Source: Oscillospiraceae bacterium (lineage in GTDB: Bacteria; Bacillota; Clostridia; Oscillospirales; Ruminococcaceae). From it: a stretch of 5,124 bases of DNA. A program made the translations under genes and the position numbers. A model generated the notes under the pieces. The model was given only the letters and a program-made list of their open reading frames with translations, searched no databases and was not told the DNA's origin. Position 1 is the stretch's first letter; the number at the start of each line of letters is the position of its first letter. Shown piece by piece: positions 1-5,124 of this stretch. The stretch covers positions 1 to 5,124 of the forward strand of contig JAAVIG010000231.1 of assembly GCA_014796735.1 (NCBI GenBank). Reading direction: 5' to 3'.

Positions 1-1943
1 GTTTTGGCAAATTTATCGGGCTCTACCGCCATTACCGTAAGGTTGGAAATCTCGTTGCCTCTTGAGGTTTCTCCTCTCGCCTTTTCGTTGGTAAGCACCT
101 TTGCGGCGGATTCAACTCCCGCAAGCTGCTCAAATCTCGAAAAATCTCTCTCGGTATAAACGCTCCTTACCTGATCTCCCGATGTATAGCTTTGCTCCAT
201 CCAGTATTCCATAAGGGTAATATCCGCGCCGTTTTTGTAGTATATCATGTCTTCCTTGTTGTTGTTTATGGCTCTCGCCGTATTGGCGGAAAACAGTCCG
301 CAGGCAAAGGTAAGGATAAGGAACAGCATCAAAAAGCGTTCCTTGCTGCCGCCCGCGCAGGAAACTGTGGAAAGAGCCATATACTGTGAGGGACTCCAGA
401 AGGGTCTGCCGATAAGCGAGACAAGCTTCAGAATATAAGGGTACAGCCGCACGAACAAAAGCCCCAAGCCTAAGATAAGACAGGTGGAGAAAACAAATAC
501 AAGAGGATCGATCTGTCCCGTTGCGTTAAAGGTACCGTTGGCAATATCCTCGTTTATTAAATTGGTGTAAAGAAAGTAAAAGACGATCGAAAGTGCGATA
601 AGGATTATATCTATTCCGCAAAGCTCCCAGAGGGCGGTTTTTTTGACCTTTGTTTTGCTTTGCTTATACTGTACGATAGTAATTTTCGACGCGGGGATTA
701 TAGGCAGCATGGTAGTCACAAAGAAGACCGCCACCGCGATAAGAGCGTAAATAAAGGCGGTGAGTGACAGCTTCGCCGCTATTCCCGTACGGTTGACAAA
801 TTCCATAAATCCGTCGCTGACGCCGAGAAAACGGCATAGCAGCAGGCCTATAAGGGGCGATACAACGAAGGTGACCAAGCCCAGCAGCCCCGCTTCCATG
901 GAGTAAAGCCAAAATATCTGCAAGGGGCTTGCGCCTCTTGATTTCAGCACCGCTATCTCGTTTCTTTCCTGCTCCACATTGAGCTGAGACACCATAAACA
1001 GGTAGAAGGCGAGCATTACCATTGTGGGTATCTGAATAGCCCATAAAATAACGGTAAGGGTGGAGGCTCTTTCAACATAGCTTGACAGTATGGTGCTTGC
1101 TCCCATTTCAAGGGTGTAGCCCATGTCATTGAAGTAGTTAAAATCCTCGTTTATTTCCTCGGAAATGCTTCCGATAGCGTTCATATTTACGGAATGGTAG
1201 TCAAGGTTATAGTTTATGCTTATATCCACGATATTTAAGTTGCCCGCGGATATAAGGTCATCATAAAGTGAGAAGGGAACAAAAATGCTTCCCACGTAAT
1301 TCAGCAGATCCTCCGACCAGTAGCTGTCGTTCATGTCGGATTGGATAAAAATACCCGTTACGGTAACATAAAAGCTTTCCTGTCCCGCGTTCATGGGTCT
1401 TATTTCGTATTTATTGCCGTATACTATTCCCAGCGTTCTTGCGGCGCTCTCGGTAACTATGACCTGATAGCTGCCGTCCTCGGCGATGCCGCTTTCGCTG
1501 TACATTTCGCCGGACTGCATGGTGATGTGATCCTCTATGCCGCTCATGGCCGCAACTCTTACTCTTGTTGCGGAGGAGCCCGACGCGCTTGTACTCGTTC
1601 CGAGGTACAAAAGATTGTCGGACACTACGGTTTTGTTGTTGGCTACGGGTATTCCCACCTGCTTCACCTGATCGTCGGTCATCCGCGGAGCTTCGTCCAA
1701 TATCTGAAGCTGGTTCTGAGCGGAAACGCCGTAGGGCAGGGAAGCGGAAACTATGTATCTTCCGGGATAATAGCCGCTGTTAAGCTGGTATTCCTCCATT
1801 TCCTTTATAAGAACGCGCTGGAGGGAAGCGTCCATATATATAGGCACGGTACTCATCATTCCCGCCGCCATTAAGAAACCCAAAAACAGACACATAACCA
1901 TCCATTTGGTATTTCTCATTTTTCTGAGCAAAATAGTAAACAA
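1..1943 (-). CDS. FtsX/MacB-type ABC transporter permease, C-terminus cut by window edge
   Basis: This is an open frame of 647 codons without a stop, running off the left edge. It is probably the membrane subunit of a MacAB- or Lol-like ABC system that acts on substrates at the outer membrane face. Residues 14-32 form a first membrane helix after a basic start (LLRKMRNTKW), followed by a roughly 260-residue extracytoplasmic domain. Further helices lie near 296-316, 349-370, 391-414, 443-462, 480-500 and 533-552, and a second extracytoplasmic domain begins after that. The motif ERNEIAVLKSRGAS (326-339) after the second helix is the typical cytoplasmic coupling segment of FtsX-family permeases. 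The layout matches the duplicated, roughly 1000-residue Firmicute form, so perhaps a third is missing. I chose TTG at 1943 because GGAAGGA lies 9 bases upstream and an in-frame stop lies a little further up. CTG at 1952 or ATG at 1919 are alternatives. It follows the adaptor gene in the same direction, 90 bp away. The substrate is unknown. Confidence 0.88.
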   Translation of the reverse strand, partial: MFTILLRKMRNTKWMVMCLFLGFLMAAGMMSTVPIYMDASLQRVLIKEMEEYQLNSGYYPGRYIVSASLPYGVSAQNQLQILDEAPRMTDDQVKQVGIPVANNKTVVSDNLLYLGTSTSASGSSATRVRVAAMSGIEDHITMQSGEMYSESGIAEDGSYQVIVTESAARTLGIVYGNKYEIRPMNAGQESFYVTVTGIFIQSDMNDSYWSEDLLNYVGSIFVPFSLYDDLISAGNLNIVDISINYNLDYHSVNMNAIGSISEEINEDFNYFNDMGYTLEMGASTILSSYVERASTLTVILWAIQIPTMVMLAFYLFMVSQLNVEQERNEIAVLKSRGASPLQIFWLYSMEAGLLGLVTFVVSPLIGLLLCRFLGVSDGFMEFVNRTGIAAKLSLTAFIYALIAVAVFFVTTMLPIIPASKITIVQYKQSKTKVKKTALWELCGIDIILIALSIVFYFLYTNLINEDIANGTFNATGQIDPLVFVFSTCLILGLGLLFVRLYPYILKLVSLIGRPFWSPSQYMALSTVSCAGGSKERFLMLFLILTFACGLFSANTARAINNNKEDMIYYKNGADITLMEYWMEQSYTSGDQVRSVYTERDFSRFEQLAGVESAAKVLTNEKARGETSRGNEISNLTVMAVEPDKFAK

Positions 1944-1950
1944 GGTTTTC

Positions 1951-1961
1951 AGTCCTTCCTT
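1951..1961 (-). promoter_or_regulatory. Ribosome binding site that decides the TTG start of the permease
   Basis: On the minus strand AAGGAAGGA stands about 9 bases before TTG (1943-1941). The first ATG in frame (1919) has only A/T-rich coding sequence ahead of it and no purine-rich site, so the TTG is the better start. The CTG at 1952 would touch the purine run and is too close for normal spacing, although it would give the familiar-looking N-terminus MKTLFTILLRKM. Confidence 0.55.
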
Positions 1962-1976
1962 TTATACACCTTAAGC

Positions 1977-2028
1977 ACTAATTTCCGATCGACAGCAAAA
2001 TTTGTCTATAATTTTATCGGAAATTAGT
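1977..2028 (-). repeat. Perfect 13-bp inverted repeat between adaptor and permease genes
   Basis: The arms ACTAATTTCCGAT (1977-1989) and ATCGGAAATTAGT (2016-2028) are exact reverse complements separated by 26 bases. The spacer itself contains a shorter A/T pair, AAAATT (1997-2002) with AATTTT (2010-2015), so a stacked hairpin is possible. The element begins 5 bases after the adaptor stop codon and ends about 15 bases before the permease ribosome binding site. No T-run follows on the minus strand, so it does not look like a simple intrinsic terminator. It could be an mRNA-stability or processing hairpin that sets the adaptor:permease ratio, or a small mobile or intergenic repeat. The function is inferred, but the repeat itself is certain. 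Confidence 0.75.
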
Positions 2029-2033
2029 ATTAA

Positions 2034-3017
2034 TTACTTGACTATTACCTCTTCTCCCTCGGAAAGACCCGAAAGGATTTCGATCTCCACGGCGTTGCTT
2101 ATACCCGTTTCAATATCGGCTTCCACCTTTTCATCGTTGCGGAGCACCTGAACATAGGTCCTGTCGCCGTCTGTTTTTATAACATGCTTGGGAATGACTA
2201 ATGTGTTTTCGGATTTTGCCTTTATTTTGGTAATATTGCCGATAGAGCCCAGATAGCCGAAGCCAGGTGCGTCTCCCGTAAATTCAACATAAACCTTGTT
2301 GCCCTCGCTGTCTCCCTCCGCGATCTCTTCTTTGGGAGTGCGGACAACTATTCCGTCGTAATAATCGCCGTTTACTTCAACGGTAACAACGTCGTCAACG
2401 GAAAAGTCTCCCGCGTTTTCCACAGTAGCTCTTACGCAAAGCTTTTCGGGATCGACTATTGTAACTATTACATCGTAGGGATCGACGGTATCGCCGGGAT
2501 TCAGGGTCTTGACAAAGGAGACCTGTCCGCTCATGTTAGCGTATACATGTCCTCCGTCGTATTCGTCCTGATACTGCTGAAGCGTGCTCTGTTCTATTTC
2601 AAGCTGAAGCTTATCCGCCGCCGAGCCTGTATTGTTGTAGTTAAGCTGCGCCAGCTCGACTTTTAATTCCTGCGTCCTGAGAAGATGCTCGATGGCGCCG
2701 TTGTTCATTTCGGCAATAAGCTGACCTTCCTCCACAAAATCGCCGGGGTTGACGTATATGTTTTTGAGCTGCCCCGTGTACTTGGTGAAAAAGCAGTCCG
2801 ACTGAACGCCCGATACCAAATATCCGCTTTGTATGGTCTGGCTCATTATGTCCTTTCTTGCAACGGTGTAAGTATAGTAGACAACGTCCGCCACATCAAG
2901 AGTGGGAGGATCCAGCAGCGGCTCTTCGTCGGGGAAAAAGTAGCAGCCCGAAGCAAGGGCGGATATTGTCCCGGCCAGAACGGCGGCGGTAATGATTTTC
3001 ATTAAATTGTTTCGCAT
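2034..3017 (-). CDS. Lipoprotein membrane-fusion / periplasmic-adaptor-like subunit (HlyD/MacA family)
   Basis: This 327-residue exported protein probably links the neighbouring FtsX-type permease to its substrate outside the membrane. Residues 1-25 form a signal peptide with a basic start, a hydrophobic core and a lipobox-like end LASGC, so Cys25 would be lipidated. The -3 position is Ala rather than the preferred Leu. YVNPGDFVEEGQ (88-99) is the first half of a lipoyl-like domain. Residues about 107-154 form a short, charged, Gln/Leu-rich helical hairpin, and the second lipoyl half (LNPGDTVDP, 172-180) follows. Beta-barrel-type segments then lead to the membrane-proximal region with IPKHVI and a closing GLSEGEEVIVK. 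I chose ATG at 3017 because AGGA sits 7 bases upstream. The longer frame back to TTG 3092 is rejected because that TTG is part of the -35 box of the promoter. It is the first gene of a leftward operon with the permease. The substrate cannot be told from the sequence. Confidence 0.88.
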   Translation of the reverse strand: MRNNLMKIITAAVLAGTISALASGCYFFPDEEPLLDPPTLDVADVVYYTYTVARKDIMSQTIQSGYLVSGVQSDCFFTKYTGQLKNIYVNPGDFVEEGQLIAEMNNGAIEHLLRTQELKVELAQLNYNNTGSAADKLQLEIEQSTLQQYQDEYDGGHVYANMSGQVSFVKTLNPGDTVDPYDVIVTIVDPEKLCVRATVENAGDFSVDDVVTVEVNGDYYDGIVVRTPKEEIAEGDSEGNKVYVEFTGDAPGFGYLGSIGNITKIKAKSENTLVIPKHVIKTDGDRTYVQVLRNDEKVEADIETGISNAVEIEILSGLSEGEEVIVK

Positions 3018-3063
3018 AAATATATCCTCGAATATTAAATTTTTGCAAACGTTTTCATTATTA

Positions 3064-3092
3064 ATTTTAACATGTTTGTTTATTTTTTTCAA
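3064..3092 (-). promoter_or_regulatory. Promoter of the adaptor-permease operon
   Basis: Read on the minus strand, TTGAAA (3092-3087) is followed by a 17-base spacer and TAAAAT (3069-3064). A TG one base before the -10 box adds an extended -10 element. This predicts a start near 3057 and a leader of about 40 bases before the AGGA ribosome binding site and ATG at 3017. No operator-like palindrome overlaps it. Confidence 0.65.
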
Positions 3093-3248
3093 TGGTTTTT
3101 TACAAAAAAATTTATTTTTGCCGGACTTTTTGTCAGTTGACGTTAAAATGGTTGGTTCGAGGTCTCCTTTCGAGTATTAAACGGAAATATATGTTAAAAA
3201 TATACAAAAGAGGTCTTTTTTTATGATTTTTATAATTAACTTTTATCA
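3093..3248. other. AT-rich spacer between divergent promoters, with a short direct repeat
   Basis: I see no gene in this stretch. It contains a direct repeat of TTCGAG (3156-3161 and 3169-3174, period 13) and a second near-copy pair around AGGTCT (3160-3165 and 3211-3216). A weak inverted pair ACAAAAA/TTTTTGT (3102-3108, 3127-3133) flanks a GC patch. These could be protein-binding sites for divergent regulation, but all are short enough to be chance in AT-rich DNA. Confidence 0.3.
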
Positions 3249-3278
3249 TTGACTTTACAGGTTTTTTTATGGTATGAT
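3249..3278 (+). promoter_or_regulatory. Promoter of the ABC-F gene
   Basis: TTGACT (3249-3254) is followed by an 18-base spacer and TATGAT (3273-3278), with TGG immediately before the -10 box giving an extended -10. Transcription should begin near 3285, leaving a leader of roughly 75 bases that carries the 3308-3328 palindrome. It is the best sigma-A-type match upstream of the ABC-F gene. Confidence 0.7.
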
Positions 3279-3294
3279 ACAACAGTATTGGTTT

Positions 3295-3336
3295 ATGATT
3301 TTGCAATGGATTGAACAGTGTTCAATCCTGTTATGA
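3295..3336 (+). CDS. Possible 13-codon leader peptide upstream of ABC-F gene (speculative)
   Basis: ATG at 3295 opens a frame encoding MILQWIEQCSILL and ending in TGA at 3334-3336, inside the predicted leader and 23 bases before the ABC-F start. It spans the whole 3308-3328 palindrome, so a translating ribosome would disturb that hairpin. Several antibiotic-resistance ABC-F genes are known to be controlled by leader peptides and attenuation. YkpA/YbiT-like members are not, to my knowledge. There is no convincing ribosome binding site ahead of the ATG, and a frame this short is easily accidental. Confidence 0.2.
   Translation: MILQWIEQCSILL
3308..3328. promoter_or_regulatory. Perfect 9-bp palindrome in ABC-F leader, operator or RNA hairpin
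   Basis: GGATTGAAC (3308-3316) and GTTCAATCC (3320-3328) are exact reverse complements around the 3-base centre AGT. As DNA, the TTGAAC-N3-GTTCAA core has the look and size of a dimeric repressor site such as those bound by TetR-family proteins. Lying about 25-45 bases after the predicted transcription start, it would work as a roadblock. As RNA, it forms a 9-bp stem with a triloop. No T-run follows, so it is not an intrinsic terminator. It ends 18 bases before the AAAGGA ribosome binding site and does not mask it. No regulator gene is in the window. Confidence 0.55.
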
Positions 3337-3346
3337 TGATATACAG

Positions 3347-3352
3347 AAAGGA
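3347..3352 (+). promoter_or_regulatory. Ribosome binding site fixing the ABC-F start
   Basis: AAAGGA lies 7 bases before ATG 3360. This supports MITVSNVSLQF as the N-terminus, which is also where YkpA/YbiT-like proteins begin. The in-frame GTG at 3318 would start inside the palindrome, has no such site and adds 14 residues unlike the family. Confidence 0.75.
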
Positions 3353-3359
3353 TAAAATT

Positions 3360-4973
3360 ATGATAACTGTTTCCAATGTAAGTCTGCAATTCGGAGGAGC
3401 AACGCTGTTTAAGGACGTTGATCTGCTTTTTACGGCGGGTAACTGCTACGGCGTTATCGGCGCCAACGGAGCGGGAAAATCCACTTTTTTAAAGATTCTG
3501 AACGGTGAGCTGGAGCCCACCACGGGCGAGGTCAATATCCCGAAAAACCTTCGCATGTCGGTATTAAGGCAGGATCACTTCGCTTTTGACGAATACACCG
3601 TGCAGGACACCGTTATAATGGGCAACAAGCGGCTTTATGACATCATGAAGGAAAAGGACGAGCTGTACGCAAAGGAGGACTTTTCCGATGAGGACGGAGA
3701 AAGAGCCTCGGTTCTGGAGGGGGAGTTTGCGGAGCTTAACGGCTGGGAGGCCGAAAGCGACGCCTCCAAGCTTATACAGGGCTTGGGACTTTCCGAGGAT
3801 ATTCTTTTCGGCCAGATGAGCAGCCTTTCGGGTAACGACAAGGTAAAGGTGCTTCTGGCACAGTGTCTTTTCGGGAATCCCGATATTATACTTATGGACG
3901 AGCCTACCAACCATTTGGATATAGACGCGGTGGCGTGGCTTGAAGACTTCCTTGCGGAATACTTCGGCACCGTTATAGTGGTATCCCATGACCGTCACTT
4001 TCTCAACAACGTTTGTACTCATATCGTTGATATTGACTATAACAAGATAAAGATGTACGTGGGCAACTACGAATTCTGGTACGAGTCCAGCCAGCTTATA
4101 CAGCGCATGATAAAGCAGCAGAACAAGAAGACCGAGGAAAAAATAAAGGAGCTGCAAAGCTTTATTCAGCGTTTCTCCGCCAACAAGTCAAAGTCAAGAC
4201 AAGCTACTTCAAGAAGAAAGCTGCTTGACAAGCTGACCGTTGAGGAGATGCCCGCTTCAAGCCGCCGTTACCCCTTTATCAGCTTTGAGCCCGACAGGGA
4301 GGTGGGCAAGGACGTTTTGCAGGTAGAGGGTCTTTCCAAGACCGTTGACGGCGTAAAGGTGCTTAACAACGTTTCCTTTACACTGGGCAGAACCGATAAG
4401 ATAGCTTTTTTGGCTGAAAGTGAGATTGCCGTTACCACTCTGTTTAAAATTCTGGCGGGTGAGCTGGAGCCCGACGAGGGTACGTTTAAGTGGGGCAGCA
4501 CCACTTCCTTAAGCTATTTTCCCGTCGATTCGGATCACTTCTTCAACGGCTGCGAGCTTTCAATTCTCGACTGGATAAGGCAGTACAGCGAGGACACCAC
4601 CGAGACCTATCTCCGCGGATTTCTCGGCAGAATGCTGTTCAGCGGAGATGATGTGTTCAAGCCCGTTAACGTGCTGTCGGGCGGCGAAAAGGTAAGATGT
4701 ATGTTCAGCAGAATGATGCTGTTTAAATCCAATGTGCTTATGCTGGATCAACCCACCAACCACCTTGATCTGGAAAGCATCACCGCCGTTAACAACGGGC
4801 TTTCCGAGTTTAAGGGCAATGTGCTTTTCTGTTCGCACGACCATGAGATAGTTCAGACGGTTGCCAACAGGATCATAGAGCTTACGGAGGACGGCTGTTA
4901 TGATCGTATGGGAACTTATGAGGAGTTTGTTCAGTGGCGTAAGGAGCAGAATTTGGGTAAGTTGGTGCTTTGA
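3360..4973 (+). CDS. ykpA: ABC-F family ATPase, YkpA/YbiT-like, with degenerate second ATP site
   Basis: This is a 537-residue cytosolic protein with two ABC domains and no membrane segment. ABC-F proteins bind the ribosome near the E site and influence translation; the exact role of the YkpA/YbiT branch is less clear. Domain 1 has Walker A GANGAGKST (34-42), a Q-loop in VLRQDHF, an arm-like insert (about 75-145), signature LSGND (156-160), Walker B ILMDEPTNHLD with Asp180 and Glu181, and switch His210. A charged linker (about 240-310, including SRQATSRRKLLDKL) is the P-site tRNA-interaction motif region. Domain 2 has AESEIAVTT (352-360) where a P-loop should be, no clear Q-loop Gln, an intact signature LSGGEK (439-444), Walker B MLDQPTNHLD with Gln464 in place of the catalytic Glu, and His493. 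Length and sequence closely match Bacillus subtilis YkpA as I recall it. That protein also lacks a normal second P-loop but, from memory, keeps the Glu. The gene is monocistronic and divergent from the adaptor-permease operon. Confidence 0.93.
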   Translation: MITVSNVSLQFGGATLFKDVDLLFTAGNCYGVIGANGAGKSTFLKILNGELEPTTGEVNIPKNLRMSVLRQDHFAFDEYTVQDTVIMGNKRLYDIMKEKDELYAKEDFSDEDGERASVLEGEFAELNGWEAESDASKLIQGLGLSEDILFGQMSSLSGNDKVKVLLAQCLFGNPDIILMDEPTNHLDIDAVAWLEDFLAEYFGTVIVVSHDRHFLNNVCTHIVDIDYNKIKMYVGNYEFWYESSQLIQRMIKQQNKKTEEKIKELQSFIQRFSANKSKSRQATSRRKLLDKLTVEEMPASSRRYPFISFEPDREVGKDVLQVEGLSKTVDGVKVLNNVSFTLGRTDKIAFLAESEIAVTTLFKILAGELEPDEGTFKWGSTTSLSYFPVDSDHFFNGCELSILDWIRQYSEDTTETYLRGFLGRMLFSGDDVFKPVNVLSGGEKVRCMFSRMMLFKSNVLMLDQPTNHLDLESITAVNNGLSEFKGNVLFCSHDHEIVQTVANRIIELTEDGCYDRMGTYEEFVQWRKEQNLGKLVL

Positions 4974-5004
4974 TATAAATTAAATAATAATAAATAATAA
5001 ATAA
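4974..5004 (+). repeat. AT-rich stretch with TAAATAATAA tandem repeat after ABC-F stop
   Basis: Immediately after the TGA the sequence is almost pure A/T, and the 10-base unit TAAATAATAA occurs twice in tandem (4981-4990, 4991-5000). It gives stop codons in all three forward frames. It may simply be unselected linker before the palindrome cluster. Confidence 0.5.
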
Positions 5005-5044
5005 GAAGCGGCGAAGCCGCAAATGTCTTTTTCGCTTCCTTTTT
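5005..5044 (+). terminator. Possible intrinsic terminator of the ABC-F gene
   Basis: A GC-rich hairpin GCGGC-GAA-GCCGC (5008-5020) is followed by a T5 run at 5028-5032, seven bases after the stem. An alternative longer pairing of GAAGCG (5005-5010) with CGCTTC (5033-5038) is followed directly by CTTTTT (5039-5044). The two pairings share bases and exclude each other. Either could stop transcription about 60 bases after the gene, but neither has the classic stem-then-T geometry in full. Confidence 0.4.
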
Positions 5045-5085
5045 GCACTGCAAAAAGGAAGTGGGGTTTGGGGCAAAGCCCCAAA
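5005..5085. repeat. Cluster of three palindromes, probable interspersed intergenic repeat
   Basis: Three hairpins follow one another: GCGGC-GAA-GCCGC (5008-5020); CTTCCTTTTTGC with GCAAAAAGGAAG around ACT (5035-5046 and 5050-5061, a perfect 12-bp stem with a triloop); and TTTGGGGC-AAA-GCCCCAAA (5067-5085, an 8-bp stem). The first and third share the core GGC-RAA-GCC. All have 3-base loops and are nearly symmetrical on both strands. No protein is encoded. The density and style resemble REP/MITE-like elements found between genes in clostridial genomes, but copy number cannot be judged from one window. Confidence 0.55.
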
Positions 5086-5124
5086 AAGTGATTGATTACA
5101 ACTCACAAAGAAGCAGGCAACTAA

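Noticed and set aside
664..1044. 126-residue minus-strand frame
   Set aside because: It is an out-of-frame reading of the permease gene. The correct frame here encodes the ERNEIAVLKSRGAS motif and membrane helices.
1341..1874. 177-residue plus-strand frame
   Set aside because: It lies antisense to the permease, whose frame is uninterrupted and shows family motifs. The plus-strand translation has no recognisable domain.
1977..2028. Inverted repeat as an intrinsic terminator ending the adaptor transcript
   Set aside because: On the minus strand the stem is followed by GCTTAAGG rather than a T-run, and the loop is 26 bases.
3018..3092. N-terminal extension of the adaptor protein by 25 residues to TTG 3092
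   Set aside because: The TTG is the first part of a TTGAAA-17-TAAAAT promoter, the added residues are AT-rich filler, and the signal peptide begins properly at ATG 3017 behind AGGA.
3150..3175. tRNA-like GGTTCGAGGTCTCC segment
   Set aside because: It resembles a T-arm only. No acceptor stem, anticodon arm or CCA end can be fitted around it.
2992..3180. Hydrophobic 62-residue plus-strand frame, considered as a small membrane peptide or toxin
   Set aside because: It overlaps the adaptor start and promoter antisense, has no ribosome binding site, and its hydrophobicity follows from T-rich DNA.
3318..3359. N-terminal extension of the ABC-F protein to GTG 3318
   Set aside because: It starts inside the palindrome, has no ribosome binding site and adds residues absent from the family. 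ATG 3360 has AAAGGA at 7 bases.
3564..4157. 197-residue minus-strand frame
   Set aside because: It is antisense to the well-matched ABC-F gene with no independent start signal.
4882..5106. 74-residue minus-strand frame through the tail palindromes
   Set aside because: Its composition comes from translating the palindromic repeat and the end of the ABC-F gene. There is no domain and no ribosome binding site.
5086..5124. Start of another gene at the right edge
   Set aside because: No start codon with a ribosome binding site and no coding character can be seen in these 39 bases.

Overview
The base composition, AT-rich intergenic DNA, GGAAGG/AGGA-type ribosome binding sites and protein families suggest a low-to-mid GC Firmicute, probably a gut Clostridium-class organism of the Ruminococcus/Oscillospiraceae kind. 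This placement is inferred from protein character, not from a marker gene.

The window holds two outward-facing transcription units. Leftward from about position 3057 runs an operon of two genes. The first encodes a lipoprotein membrane-fusion (HlyD/MacA-like adaptor) protein (2034-3017). After a 90-bp gap containing a perfect 13-bp inverted repeat comes a large FtsX/MacB-type ABC permease (1-1943), cut by the left edge. Together they look like the envelope parts of a MacAB-like export or lipoprotein-handling transporter. No dedicated ATPase is visible; it may lie beyond the left edge.

Rightward from about 3285 runs a single gene (3360-4973) for an ABC-F ATPase closely resembling Bacillus YkpA / E. 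coli YbiT, a cytosolic ribosome-associated family. It has no membrane domain and is not the missing transporter ATPase. Its second nucleotide site is degenerate in every motif, including a Glu-to-Gln change in Walker B.

The 342-bp region between the two gene starts carries a good sigma-A-type promoter for each direction. The ABC-F leader holds a perfect 9-bp palindrome and an overlapping 13-codon open frame. Downstream of the ABC-F gene, an AT-rich stretch leads into a cluster of three compact palindromes (5005-5085) that resembles an interspersed intergenic repeat and may include the terminator.

I do not see a clear undescribed multi-gene system. The items most worth a second look are the one-sided ABC-F active sites, its leader, and the palindromes in both intergenic regions.
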